Shown here: positions 8,872 through 16,230 of the stretch, in pieces
Numbering within the stretch: the stretch's first letter is position 1
How the letters are laid out: each line of letters opens with the position of its first letter
Origin: Salinisphaera orenii subsp. orenii MK-B5
GTDB taxonomy: Bacteria > Pseudomonadota > Gammaproteobacteria > Nevskiales > Salinisphaeraceae
DNA: 64,000 nt
Assembly: GCF_003788635.1 (NCBI RefSeq)
Contig: NZ_AYKH01000044.1
Coordinates: forward strand, 79,299 to 143,298
Direction of reading: 5' to 3'
Made by a program: the position numbers and the translations under genes
The notes under the pieces: model-generated
Databases searched by the model: none
Told to the model about the DNA's origin: nothing
What the model saw: only the letters and a program-made list of their open reading frames with translations

Positions 8872-11577
8872 ATGCCCCAAGACACCGCGCCCGCCGGCGG
8901 GCCGCTGATTCTCATCGACGGCTCGTCGTGGCTGTATCGCGCCTATCACGTGCTGCCGCCGCTGACCAACGCCGACGGCGAGCCCACGGGCGCGATCTAC
9001 GGCATGACCAACATGCTGCGCAAGTTCCTGCGCGAATACGAATCGGACCGCATCGTGGTGGTCTTCGATCCCCGCGGGCCCACGTTCCGCAACGAGCTGT
9101 TCGCCGACTACAAGGCCAACCGCCCGCCGGTGCCCGAGGAGCTCTCGGCGCAGTTCGCCGGCATCCGCGAGGTCGTGGTCGCCCTCGGTCTGCCCCTGTT
9201 GCAGATCGACGGCGTCGAGGCCGACGACGTCATCGGCACGCTCGCCGCACGCGATACCGGCGAGGTGCTGATCGTGACCGGCGACAAGGACATGGCCCAG
9301 CTCGTCGACGAGCGCGTGCACCTGCTCGACACGATGCAGGACAAGCGCACCGACGTCGCCCGCGTGCACGAGAAGTTCGGCGTGGGCCCGGCGCTGATCA
9401 CCGACTATCTCGCCCTCGTCGGCGACAGTTCCGACAATATTCCCGGCGTGCCCAAGGTCGGGCCCAAGACCGCGGCCAAGTGGCTGGATCAGTACGGTTC
9501 GCTGGAAGGCGTGATCGCGCACGCGGACGCCATCGGCGGCAAGGTCGCCGACAATCTGCGCGCCGCCCTGGACGATCTGCCGCTGTACAAGGATCTGGCC
9601 ACGATCCGCTGCGATCTGGAGCTCGGCGCGGCCGGGGAAGCGCTCACCCGCGGCGCGGCCGATCGCGAACGGCTCGCCGAGCTCTATCGCGGTTATGCGT
9701 TCCACAAGTTCCTCGAGGACATGGAGGCCGCGCCGGCGAGCCCGGCCGATACCTCCGAGGCGCCGGCCGAAACCCGTTATCACACCGTGCTCGACGCCGA
9801 CGCGCTCGAGGCGATGATGGCCAGGCTGGAGGCCGCCGACCTGATCTGTGTGGACACCGAGACCGATTCGCTCTCGGCGATGGCCTCGAATCTCGTCGGC
9901 CTGTCCTTCGCCGTCGAGCCGGGCGAGGCCTGGTATGTGCCGGTGGCCCACGACTACATGGGCGCACCGGAACAGCTCGATCGCCAGACCGTCATCGACC
10001 GGGTGCGCGGCGTGCTGGAGGACCCTGCCGTTTCCAAGCTCGGCCAGCACATCAAGTACGACGTCAACGTCCTGCGCCGCCACGGCATCGACATGGCCGG
10101 GCTGGATCACGACACGATGCTGGAGTCCTATGTGCTCAACAGCACGGCCACGCGTCACGACATGGACTCGCTGGCCCAGCGCTACCTCCAGCGCGGCACC
10201 ACCAAGTTCGAGGACGTCGCCGGCAAGGGCGCCAAGCAGATCACCTTCAACCAGGTGGCGCTGGACGTCGCCACGCCCTACGCCGCGGAGGACGCCGACA
10301 TCACGCTGCAGCTGCACCATCGGCTGCACGGCGAGCTGGCGGGCATCCCTCGGCTGGCTGCGCTCTATGAAGAGATCGAGATGCCGCTCATGCCGGTTCT
10401 GGCGCGGATCGAGGCCAACGGCGTGCTCGTCGACCGCGATCTGCTGGGCCGGGTCAGCCGGGAAATGGCCGAGCGAATGCAGGCGGTCCAGACGGCCGCC
10501 TTCGAGGCCGCGGGCGGCGAGTTCAATCTGGGCTCGCCGGCCCAGCTCAAGGAGATCCTGTTCGACCGGCTCGAACTGCCGGTGATCCGCAAGACGCCCA
10601 AGGGCGCGCCGTCGACCGCCGAGGACGTGCTGCGCGAGCTCGCCGACCGGCACACGCTGCCGGCGATGATCGTCGACTGGCGCGAGCTGTCCAAGCTGCG
10701 CTCGACCTACGCCGACAAGCTGCCGACCCAGATCAATCCGGACACCGGGCGCATCCACACCTCCTATCACCAGGCGGTGGCCGCCACCGGCCGGCTGTCG
10801 TCGTCCGATCCCAACCTGCAGAACATCCCCATCCGCACCGAGGCCGGCCGGCGCATCCGCGAGGCGTTCATCGCGCCCCCGGGCCACAAGATCCTGGCCG
10901 TGGATTATTCCCAGATCGAGCTGCGGATCATGGCGCATCTGTCGGGCGATCCCGGCCTGCTGGCCGCCTTCAACGAGGAGCGCGACATCCACGCCGCGAC
11001 CGCCGCCGAGGTCTTCGATACGTCGCCGGCCGAGGTGAGCGCCGACCAGCGGCGCGCCGCCAAGGCGATCAACTTCGGGCTGATGTACGGCATGTCGGCC
11101 TACGGTCTCGCCAAGCAGCTCGAGACCTCGCGCGAGAACGCGGGCGCCTACATCGAGCGCTTTTTCGAGCGCTTCGCCGGCGTGCGTCGTTACATGGACG
11201 CGACGCGCGAACGCGCGCGGGCCGACGGCTACGTCGAAACGCTCTACGGTCGCCGGCTGTACCTGCCGGAGATCAACTCACGCAACGGCGCGCGCCGTCA
11301 GGGGGCGGAGCGTGCGGCGATCAACGCGCCGCTGCAGGGCACGGCGGCGGATCTGATCAAGAAGGCGATGATCGACGTCGACGCGTGGTTGCGAAGCTCT
11401 GGTGAACCGGCGCGCATGATCATGCAGGTCCACGACGAGCTGGTCTTCGAGGTGCCGGACGCCGAGGCCGAACGGCTGGCCGACGAGATCGCGGCCCGCA
11501 TGCGCGGCGTGGCCGCGCTGGATGTGCCGCTGCTGGCGGAGGCCGGTATCGCCGACAACTGGCAGAAAGCCCACTGA
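8872..11577 (+). CDS. polA: DNA polymerase I
   Basis: A 901-residue family A polymerase for Okazaki-fragment processing and repair. The N-terminal 5' nuclease (residues 1-290) begins with LILIDGSSWLYRAYH and carries the helix-hairpin-helix SSDNIPGVPKVGPKTA. The middle 3'-5' exonuclease keeps its metal motif VDTETDSL, so proofreading is probably intact. The polymerase domain shows motif A DYSQIELRIMAHLSGD, motif B RRAAKAINFGLMYGMSAYG and motif C QVHDELVFEV. The ATG at 8872 is chosen because the conserved N-terminus starts there; the open frame extends 309 bases further upstream without homology. The downstream spacer holds the three-copy sRNA locus. Confidence 0.97.
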   Translation: MPQDTAPAGGPLILIDGSSWLYRAYHVLPPLTNADGEPTGAIYGMTNMLRKFLREYESDRIVVVFDPRGPTFRNELFADYKANRPPVPEELSAQFAGIREVVVALGLPLLQIDGVEADDVIGTLAARDTGEVLIVTGDKDMAQLVDERVHLLDTMQDKRTDVARVHEKFGVGPALITDYLALVGDSSDNIPGVPKVGPKTAAKWLDQYGSLEGVIAHADAIGGKVADNLRAALDDLPLYKDLATIRCDLELGAAGEALTRGAADRERLAELYRGYAFHKFLEDMEAAPASPADTSEAPAETRYHTVLDADALEAMMARLEAADLICVDTETDSLSAMASNLVGLSFAVEPGEAWYVPVAHDYMGAPEQLDRQTVIDRVRGVLEDPAVSKLGQHIKYDVNVLRRHGIDMAGLDHDTMLESYVLNSTATRHDMDSLAQRYLQRGTTKFEDVAGKGAKQITFNQVALDVATPYAAEDADITLQLHHRLHGELAGIPRLAALYEEIEMPLMPVLARIEANGVLVDRDLLGRVSREMAERMQAVQTAAFEAAGGEFNLGSPAQLKEILFDRLELPVIRKTPKGAPSTAEDVLRELADRHTLPAMIVDWRELSKLRSTYADKLPTQINPDTGRIHTSYHQAVAATGRLSSSDPNLQNIPIRTEAGRRIREAFIAPPGHKILAVDYSQIELRIMAHLSGDPGLLAAFNEERDIHAATAAEVFDTSPAEVSADQRRAAKAINFGLMYGMSAYGLAKQLETSRENAGAYIERFFERFAGVRRYMDATRERARADGYVETLYGRRLYLPEINSRNGARRQGAERAAINAPLQGTAADLIKKAMIDVDAWLRSSGEPARMIMQVHDELVFEVPDAEAERLADEIAARMRGVAALDVPLLAEAGIADNWQKAH

Positions 11578-11637
11578 GTCGTCGAAATAGCAGCCAGGTG
11601 ACTGTTCTCGCTGGAATAAAAAATTTCGAAAATTTTC

Positions 11638-11666
11638 GGAACTCGGTGCATCCGTGCCGGTCTGAT
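11638..11666 (+). promoter_or_regulatory. Sigma-E (RpoE/AlgU)-type promoter of sRNA unit 1
   Basis: GGAACTC (11638-11644), a 16-base spacer, then TCTGAT (11661-11666). This matches the extracytoplasmic sigma-E/AlgU pattern GGAACTT-N16-TCTGA. The same pair with identical spacing precedes the other two units, and the first stem of the RNA begins 5 bases downstream in every copy. Confidence 0.72.
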
Positions 11667-11671
11667 ATTTC

Positions 11672-11784
11672 GTAAGCGCGATGCTTGCCCGCTTTTCTCC
11701 CTGAGCGGTAACCCAATCCGGTTCTCCCCCAAGACCGGAGTGCTTGCCCCGACGGTATTCCCCCTGCCGTCGGGGTTTCTTTTT
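11672..11784 (+). ncRNA. Tandem sRNA unit 1 in the Spot 42 / ErsA locus
   Basis: A predicted RNA of about 113 nt. Stem 1 is GTAAGC/GCTTGC with loop GCGAT (11672-11688). Stem 2 is CCGCT/AGCGG enclosing a pyrimidine-rich loop TTTCTCCCTG (11689-11708) that can pair with Shine-Dalgarno GGGAG. Stem 3 is TCCGGT.CT/AGACCGGA with a CCCCC loop. The intrinsic terminator is CCCCGACGG/CCGTCGGGG at 11747-11775 followed by a T-run to 11784. A sigma-E-like promoter sits just upstream. The place between polA and engB is that of Spot 42 in enterics and ErsA in Pseudomonas; I see no clear sequence identity to either, so homology is by position and architecture only. Transcription is not shown by sequence alone. 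Confidence 0.75.
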
Positions 11785-11821
11785 GCGCGTCGTCCCGGTC
11801 CGAAATTTTCACGGGCCCGCG

Positions 11822-11850
11822 GGAACTCGGCCGCAGCGGCCCTGTCTGAA
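11822..11850 (+). promoter_or_regulatory. Sigma-E-type promoter of sRNA unit 2
   Basis: GGAACTC (11822-11828), 16 bases, TCTGAA (11845-11850). Same boxes and spacing as unit 1, while the spacer sequence itself has diverged, so the boxes look selected. Confidence 0.72.
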
Positions 11851-11855
11851 TCCAT

Positions 11856-11969
11856 GCAGGCGCAATGCCTGCCCGCTTTTCTCCCTGAGCGGTAACCCCC
11901 AATCCGGTTCTTCCCCCGGAACCGGATCATTGGCCCCGACGGTTTCCCCCATCGTCGGGGCTTTTTTTT
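11856..11969 (+). ncRNA. Tandem sRNA unit 2
   Basis: About 114 nt. Stem 1 is GCAGGC/GCCTGC: relative to unit 3 one A-T pair has become G-C on both sides, a compensatory change that supports a folded RNA. Stem 2 and its CTTTTCTCCCTGAG region are identical to units 1 and 3. Stem 3 is ATCCGGTTC/GAACCGGAT with loop TTCCCCCG, again co-varying with unit 3 (GGTCT/AGACC). The terminator stem CCCCGACG/CGTCGGGG spans 11934-11960, followed by C and eight T. The loops of stems 2 and 3 and of the terminator are C-rich, which suggests pairing with G-rich ribosome sites of target mRNAs. Confidence 0.75.
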
Positions 11970-12039
11970 CGCGCCACGCGATGGCCTGGCGTGCCCGGTC
12001 CGACGCTCTGCCCGGCCGCAAAAAATTTGACGTCCGGCC

Positions 12040-12068
12040 GGAACTCTTCGCGACGGTCCCGGTCTCAT
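12040..12068 (+). promoter_or_regulatory. Sigma-E-type promoter of sRNA unit 3
   Basis: GGAACTC (12040-12046), 16 bases, TCTCAT (12063-12068). The -10 box differs at one base from units 1 and 2, so this promoter may be weaker or differently tuned. Confidence 0.68.
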
Positions 12069-12073
12069 GTCAT

Positions 12074-12183
12074 GCAAGCGCAATGCTTGCCCGCTTTTCT
12101 CCCTGAGCGGTAACCCCGAATCCGGTCTCCCCAGACCGGATGGATCGCCCCGACGGTATTCCCCCTGCCGTCGGGGCTTTTTT
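12074..12183 (+). ncRNA. Tandem sRNA unit 3
   Basis: About 110 nt. Stem 1 is GCAAGC/GCTTGC with loop GCAAT. Stem 2 and its pyrimidine loop are identical to the other units. Stem 3 is a perfect nine-pair hairpin ATCCGGTCT/AGACCGGAT with a CCCC loop. The terminator is CCCCGACGG/CCGTCGGGG at 12148-12176 followed by CTTTTTT. Units start 184 and 218 bases apart, each with its own promoter and terminator, so they are independent sibling sRNAs rather than one processed transcript. Confidence 0.75.
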
Positions 12184-12225
12184 ATCCCTGAGCAATCAGC
12201 GATCTGGGCTAGTTATGACACAGAA

Positions 12226-12257
12226 AAACCGGCGCGTCGACTCGACGGCGCCGGTTT
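12226..12257 (-). terminator. Intrinsic terminator of the small Fur-box gene
   Basis: Arms AAACCGGCGC (12226-12235) and GCGCCGGTTT (12248-12257). Read on the minus strand the hairpin is followed by TTTTTCTG. It lies 36 bases after the stop of the minus-strand gene at 12293 and also insulates the sRNA locus from it. Confidence 0.75.
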
Positions 12258-12292
12258 CCCGACCAATGGCCGTCAGCAGTCGATGAGCGCGC

Positions 12293-12496
12293 TCATTTCG
12301 GCGGAGAAACGCCGGTCGAATCAACGAGTTGGTCGCGCAGGCTCAGCAACATGAGCTCGTGGAACAGCGATTTGATCGCCTGGGAGCGGTGTTCGCGGGC
12401 GTCCCAGGCCATGCGCAGGGTGCCCGACTCGGCGTCGAGGATCTCGAGCCGCGGCGAGCCTTCACGATCAAGCCATGCCTTGATGTCGTACGCCAT
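12293..12496 (-). CDS. Small hypothetical protein, probable Fur target
   Basis: A 67-residue soluble, charged protein without cysteines, signal peptide or membrane segment. I do not recognise the family. The ATG at 12496 is preferred over two upstream in-frame starts because GAGGG precedes it at usual distance and because the upstream part would overlap the promoter. A well-conserved Fur box lies about 40 bases upstream, overlapping the engB stop codon, with a plausible TTGTAA / TATTCT promoter spaced 18 bases across it. An intrinsic terminator follows the gene. It is therefore likely an independently regulated, iron-responsive gene despite lying directly after engB. Confidence 0.7.
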   Translation of the reverse strand: MAYDIKAWLDREGSPRLEILDAESGTLRMAWDAREHRSQAIKSLFHELMLLSLRDQLVDSTGVSPPK

Positions 12497-12535
12497 TGTG
12501 ATCGCCCTCTGGTGGATGGCGATTCGAGAATACAT

Positions 12536-12554
12536 AGGAATGATTCTCATTTAC
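12536..12554 (-). promoter_or_regulatory. Fur box
   Basis: On the minus strand the site contains AATGAGAATCATT, the core of the classical Fur box; 14 of 19 positions match the consensus by my count. It overlaps the spacer of a candidate sigma-70 promoter (TTGTAA, 18 bases, TATTCT) reading toward the 67-residue gene. Repression by Fur with iron is the expected effect. Confidence 0.68.
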
Positions 12555-13162
12555 AAGTCGTCGACATCCGGCGGATAGGCCAGCGCCGCGATCGTCTCGC
12601 GCGCCTCGTCGATGCCGAAACGCTTGCTGGCCGAGAACAGCTGCGCGCTGGCGCCGTCGACCCTGCGCTCCACGCCGCGCAGTGCCTCGATCTGCTGACT
12701 CCGGGGCAGCTTGTCCGCCTTGGTCAGCACCAGATGAAAGGCCAGCCCATAGGCGCCGCCCCATTCGAGCAGCTGGCGATCGAAATCGGTCAGCGGCCGG
12801 CGCGCGTCCATGATCAGCACCACGCCGGCCAGCGGCTCGCGCTGACCGAGGTAGTGCTCGATGAGCGCCTGCCAGGCGGCCTTGGTCTTCGGCGGCACGC
12901 GGGCATAGCCGTAGCCGGGCAGATCGGCGAAGCACAGGGCTTCGCCCACGAAGAAGTTGATCGCCTGGGTGCGGCCCGGCGTCTTGCTCGTGCGCGCCAG
13001 GCCCGTGCGCCCGCAGATGGCGTTCAGTGCGCTCGACTTGCCGGCATTGGAGCGCCCGGCGAATGCGATCTCGGGGCCCGCAGGCGCCGGAAAAGCGCGG
13101 GGCGTGGGCGCGGAGCACACGAATCGCATGTGATTGAAGTCGTTGATGTGGAGCGCACTCAT
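12551..13162 (-). CDS. engB: Ribosome-biogenesis GTPase EngB (YihA/YsxC)
   Basis: A 203-residue TrmE-Era-EngA-EngB-type GTPase needed for late assembly of the large ribosomal subunit. The P-loop GRSNAGKSS is at residues 36-44, the G2 region TPGRTQAINFF follows, G3 is DLPGYGYA, G4 is TKAD and G5 lies near SASKRFG. The start at 13162 gives the family N-terminus (an open frame runs further upstream but without homology); an internal ATG 11 codons later is a less likely alternative. It is divergent from the cytochrome c4 gene, as in Pseudomonas where engB, cytochrome c4 and dsbA are also neighbours. Confidence 0.95.
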   Translation of the reverse strand: MSALHINDFNHMRFVCSAPTPRAFPAPAGPEIAFAGRSNAGKSSALNAICGRTGLARTSKTPGRTQAINFFVGEALCFADLPGYGYARVPPKTKAAWQALIEHYLGQREPLAGVVLIMDARRPLTDFDRQLLEWGGAYGLAFHLVLTKADKLPRSQQIEALRGVERRVDGASAQLFSASKRFGIDEARETIAALAYPPDVDDL

Positions 13163-13246
13163 GAACACGGCATCCGGTTGTAGCGTGGTGGCGTGGGGCG
13201 TCGCGACCGGTCGGGACTGCGGCCGTGGCACCGGGTGGTATACAAT

Positions 13247-13254
13247 AAATCCGT
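13247..13254 (+). promoter_or_regulatory. Candidate -10 element for the cytochrome c4 gene
   Basis: TATACAAT lies about 80 bases before the cytochrome start in an otherwise GC-rich spacer. No good -35 box is evident. Confidence 0.4.
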
Positions 13255-13333
13255 TTTCCACTGACGGTTGCAATCCGGTGGTCGCCGGCGCGCCGTCATT
13301 GTGCTGCCGATCCGTATCGGGGACGAATAGGAC

Positions 13334-14323
13334 ATGACCAAGCGCTTCTTTGTGTTGTTCGGGCTGATGATGTGTGCTGGCGCCGCCGGTGCCGAGCCGC
13401 TGGTTGACGGCGATGCCGAGGCCGGCCAGGAGAAATCCGCGTCCTGTGCAGCCTGCCACGGCCCGCAGGGCAACATGGAATCGGAGCAGTTTCCAAAGCT
13501 CGCGGGCCAGGGTGCGCCCTACATCTACGAGCAGCTCAAGCTCTTCAAGTCCGGAGAGCGACAGAACGCGGTGATGGCCGGCCAGGTTGCAGGTCTGAGC
13601 GAGCAGGACATGCGGGACATCGCGGCCTATTTCGCCGACCAGCAGACCCGCCCGGGGGCCGCGAACGAGAAGATCGCTCCGGCGGGCGCCAAGCTCTATC
13701 ACGGCGGCGACATCGAAGAGGGCATCCCCGCCTGCGCCGGCTGCCATGGGCCGGCCGCGCTCGGCAATGCGGCCGCGAAGTATCCGCGGCTGTCGGGTCA
13801 GAATCCGCAGTATATCGCAGCCCAGCTCAAGGCCTACCGCGACGGCGAGCGCAGCGGCTATGCCAAGGCCGAGATCATGAACGCCGTTGCCGAGGAACTC
13901 GACGACGAGGACATTCAGGCGCTGGCGTCCTATGTGGCCGGCATCGCCCCCGCCCGGGAAGGGTTCACTAACGACATGGGCGCGTTGATGCAGCAGGTCG
14001 CCGGACCCGCCGCGGCCGGTGGTGGCTCGAGTTCGGGGGGCGGGTCATCCGAATCCGGCGAGGCCTCGAGCGATGACGGCGGGTCCGCCGCGTCGAACGA
14101 CGGCGGGGCCGACAGCGCGGGCGAGTCGAAGACTTCCGATAGTGAAGGCAGCGACAGCAGTTCCGGTTCGGAACAGGCCGGTGCGAACGGCGACGACGGC
14201 GCCAATGCCAAATCCGCCGACGATAGCGGAAAGGCCGAGGGTGACGAGGCCTCCGCCGACTCGGGCAGCGGCGACGGTCAGGCCGACGACGCGAACGACG
14301 GCGAATCGCAGGACGGTGAATAG
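13334..14323 (+). CDS. Cytochrome c4-like diheme protein with acidic low-complexity tail
   Basis: A 329-residue exported electron carrier. A signal peptide (residues 1-20) ends at AGAAGA. Two class I cytochrome domains follow, with heme motifs CAACH (38-42) and CAGCH (134-138); Met 81 and Met 182 are the probable axial ligands. The two domains end near residue 215, the normal length of cytochrome c4. A further roughly 100 residues consist almost only of Ser, Gly, Asp, Glu and Ala, absent from typical cytochrome c4 and likely a disordered halophilic surface tail or linker. The gene is 3 bases before dsbA. It probably passes electrons from the bc1 complex to terminal oxidases. Confidence 0.9.
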   Translation: MTKRFFVLFGLMMCAGAAGAEPLVDGDAEAGQEKSASCAACHGPQGNMESEQFPKLAGQGAPYIYEQLKLFKSGERQNAVMAGQVAGLSEQDMRDIAAYFADQQTRPGAANEKIAPAGAKLYHGGDIEEGIPACAGCHGPAALGNAAAKYPRLSGQNPQYIAAQLKAYRDGERSGYAKAEIMNAVAEELDDEDIQALASYVAGIAPAREGFTNDMGALMQQVAGPAAAGGGSSSGGGSSESGEASSDDGGSAASNDGGADSAGESKTSDSEGSDSSSGSEQAGANGDDGANAKSADDSGKAEGDEASADSGSGDGQADDANDGESQDGE

Positions 14324-14325
14324 TC

Positions 14326-14979
14326 ATGCGCGGTCTGGACCATCATCGTGTCGCGGCCTTCGTCGTCGGTCTGCTTATGTGCGCGCTTTCGACCAGTATC
14401 TTCGCGCAGGGCCTGGTCTCGCGTTATGTCGAGGGCGAGCACTATCAGGCGATCGAGGCGCCCGTGGCGACGCCGGACGACGACCGGATCCACGTGGTCG
14501 AGTTCTTTCTCTACAGCTGCCCGCACTGCTATCACCTCGAGCCCGAGGTCGAGGCCTGGCGTGAGCAGCTCGGCGATGATGTCGCCTTCTCGCGCGTGCC
14601 GGTGCTCTTCGGGGGGGGCGGTCAGAAGTACGCCCGGCTCTACTACGCCGCGCAGCGCCTCGGCGTGCTCGACGAGGTGCACGCGGACATCTTCCGCGCC
14701 ATCCACGAACAGGGTCGACGCCTGTTGTCGCAGTCGGACATGCGCGCGTTCATGGTGGACCACGGCGTCGACGGTGCGCGTTTCGATGCGGCCTTCGACA
14801 GCGATGCCGTCCGCGAGAAGGTGGTGGCGGCCGGCGAGATGATGCGCGCGTTCAACGTCACCGCGACCCCGAGCCTGGGTGTCGCCGGGCAGTACTGGAT
14901 CAGCGGCCGCAGCGCGGGTAGCAACGACGCGATGTTCGACGTGGCCGACTACCTCATCCGACGGCAGCGCGAGGAGTAG
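14326..14979 (+). CDS. dsbA: Thiol:disulfide interchange protein DsbA
   Basis: A 217-residue periplasmic oxidant that introduces disulfides into exported proteins. A signal sequence ends near SIFAQG (residue 29). The active site CPHC is at residues 65-68 inside FFLYSCPHCYHLEP, and the cis-Pro loop is TATPSLGV. Length and motifs are those of gammaproteobacterial DsbA. It directly follows the cytochrome c4 gene, an arrangement shared with Pseudomonas, and cotranscription is likely. Confidence 0.95.
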   Translation: MRGLDHHRVAAFVVGLLMCALSTSIFAQGLVSRYVEGEHYQAIEAPVATPDDDRIHVVEFFLYSCPHCYHLEPEVEAWREQLGDDVAFSRVPVLFGGGGQKYARLYYAAQRLGVLDEVHADIFRAIHEQGRRLLSQSDMRAFMVDHGVDGARFDAAFDSDAVREKVVAAGEMMRAFNVTATPSLGVAGQYWISGRSAGSNDAMFDVADYLIRRQREE

Positions 14980-15006
14980 TATCCCGGGCGAGTCGACGGC
15001 TCTCGC

Positions 15007-16230
15007 TCAGTCGGCCTCGTTCTCCAGCACGATCCGCCAGCGGCCGTCGTCACTGCGCTGCCAGTACTGGGTCTTGCGGTCCTCGGAGCTATAGTTGTTG
15101 CTCCGATAGGCCTGGTCGAAGGTGACCTTCACCATCTCCTTCTCGCCGGGATAGCGGAAGATGCTGAGCTGGTCGATATCGACCGATATGTTCTCCTTCC
15201 GCGCGTTGACCTTCTTCTTGTAGGCCGCGAAGGCGGCCTTGTCGCGGCCTTCGTCGCTGACGAAATCGGCATCGTAGTAGGCCAGGTACGCCGAGGTATC
15301 GATCGCCTGCCAGCTGTGACGCCAGTCCTCGATCGCCGCGCGCACCTCGGTGCGGGTGGTGTCGGCCTCGGCGGGCGACACCCAGTCGACGCCCTGGGTC
15401 ATGATCACCGGGGTGGAGCCCACGTCGACGCGCTCGCGCAGGCGTTCGAAGTCGTCGTTGGCGATCACCACGCAGCCCTCGCTGGCCTGCGGCGAGCGGG
15501 CATAGGTGGTGCGCGGCACGCCGTGAAGCCAGATCCCGTGGCCGGTGCGGCCACGGGCGCGATCCAGCGCGTTCGGGTAATTCACCGGCAGCGCGCCGAT
15601 GCCGTAGAGCTTCGGCAGCTGGTGGTCGTTGAGATAGCGGGTGACATGATAGACCCCGACCGGGGTGCGCATGTCGCCCTCGGCCTCCTTGCCCGCGCCG
15701 CCGCTGCCGATCGTGGCGTAGAAGTCGGACACCAGTCTCGGCACGCCGTCGACGTTGGCGAACAGATAGACGCGGTTGTGCTCGAGGTCGGCGACGATGG
15801 CGTGCTCGTGCTCCGGTGCGAGCTGCACGATCGCGTTCGGCACCCGGCCGTCGGTCGCGGCGTTGCTGCGATGATTCCAGCGCGACTCGGCCTCGGCGAG
15901 CAAGGCGTCGCGCCGCTTGGCCACGTCCTCGCCGATCAGCGGATCGATACTGCGCCCGGCGCGCGCGACCATCAGTTCGCCGTAGACGAGCTGGGCTAAA
16001 CGAAAGTTCGGCCGCTCGTCGATCAGATCGGACAGGTCGTCGATCGCGCGGTTGTAGTCGCCCCGGCGCGCGAGTTCGATCACCGTCATCAGCCGTGTCT
16101 CGGCCTCCGAGTGCAGCGGGGGCCGAGAGGTCGCCGGTGGTTCGCTGTCGGCCGTCGCGGACGGCGCCCCGAGGGTGCCGCCGAGCAGGCCCAGGGCGAG
16201 TGCGATCAGGCGTGGCGCGGCTGGTGTCAT
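15007..16230 (-). CDS. L,D-transpeptidase with C-terminal NTF2-like domain
   Basis: A 407-residue exported peptidoglycan enzyme. A signal peptide (about 1-27) is followed by a short helical region, then a YkuD catalytic domain with HGIWLHGVP and the active-site segment ASEGCVVI (catalytic Cys). The last 110 residues form an NTF2/Cds6-like domain starting near VRAAIEDWRHSWQAID, which also ends the protein encoded by the next gene upstream. It likely makes 3-3 crosslinks or anchors proteins to peptidoglycan. It overlaps the upstream TPR gene by 4 bases (ATGA), so the two are translationally coupled. Confidence 0.87.
   Translation of the reverse strand: MTPAAPRLIALALGLLGGTLGAPSATADSEPPATSRPPLHSEAETRLMTVIELARRGDYNRAIDDLSDLIDERPNFRLAQLVYGELMVARAGRSIDPLIGEDVAKRRDALLAEAESRWNHRSNAATDGRVPNAIVQLAPEHEHAIVADLEHNRVYLFANVDGVPRLVSDFYATIGSGGAGKEAEGDMRTPVGVYHVTRYLNDHQLPKLYGIGALPVNYPNALDRARGRTGHGIWLHGVPRTTYARSPQASEGCVVIANDDFERLRERVDVGSTPVIMTQGVDWVSPAEADTTRTEVRAAIEDWRHSWQAIDTSAYLAYYDADFVSDEGRDKAAFAAYKKKVNARKENISVDIDQLSIFRYPGEKEMVKVTFDQAYRSNNYSSEDRKTQYWQRSDDGRWRIVLENEAD

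Noticed and set aside
8803..10992. A 729-codon minus-strand frame inside polA
   Set aside because: Antisense shadow of polA, whose polymerase motifs are unmistakable.
11744..12106. Small ORFs (120 and 160 codons) across the sRNA repeats
   Set aside because: They run through terminator hairpins and promoters; the conserved features are RNA stems with compensatory changes, not codons.
11672..12183. The three repeats as a CRISPR array
   Set aside because: Units are about 110 nt with promoters and terminators and are 184-218 bases apart; no short repeats with unique spacers.
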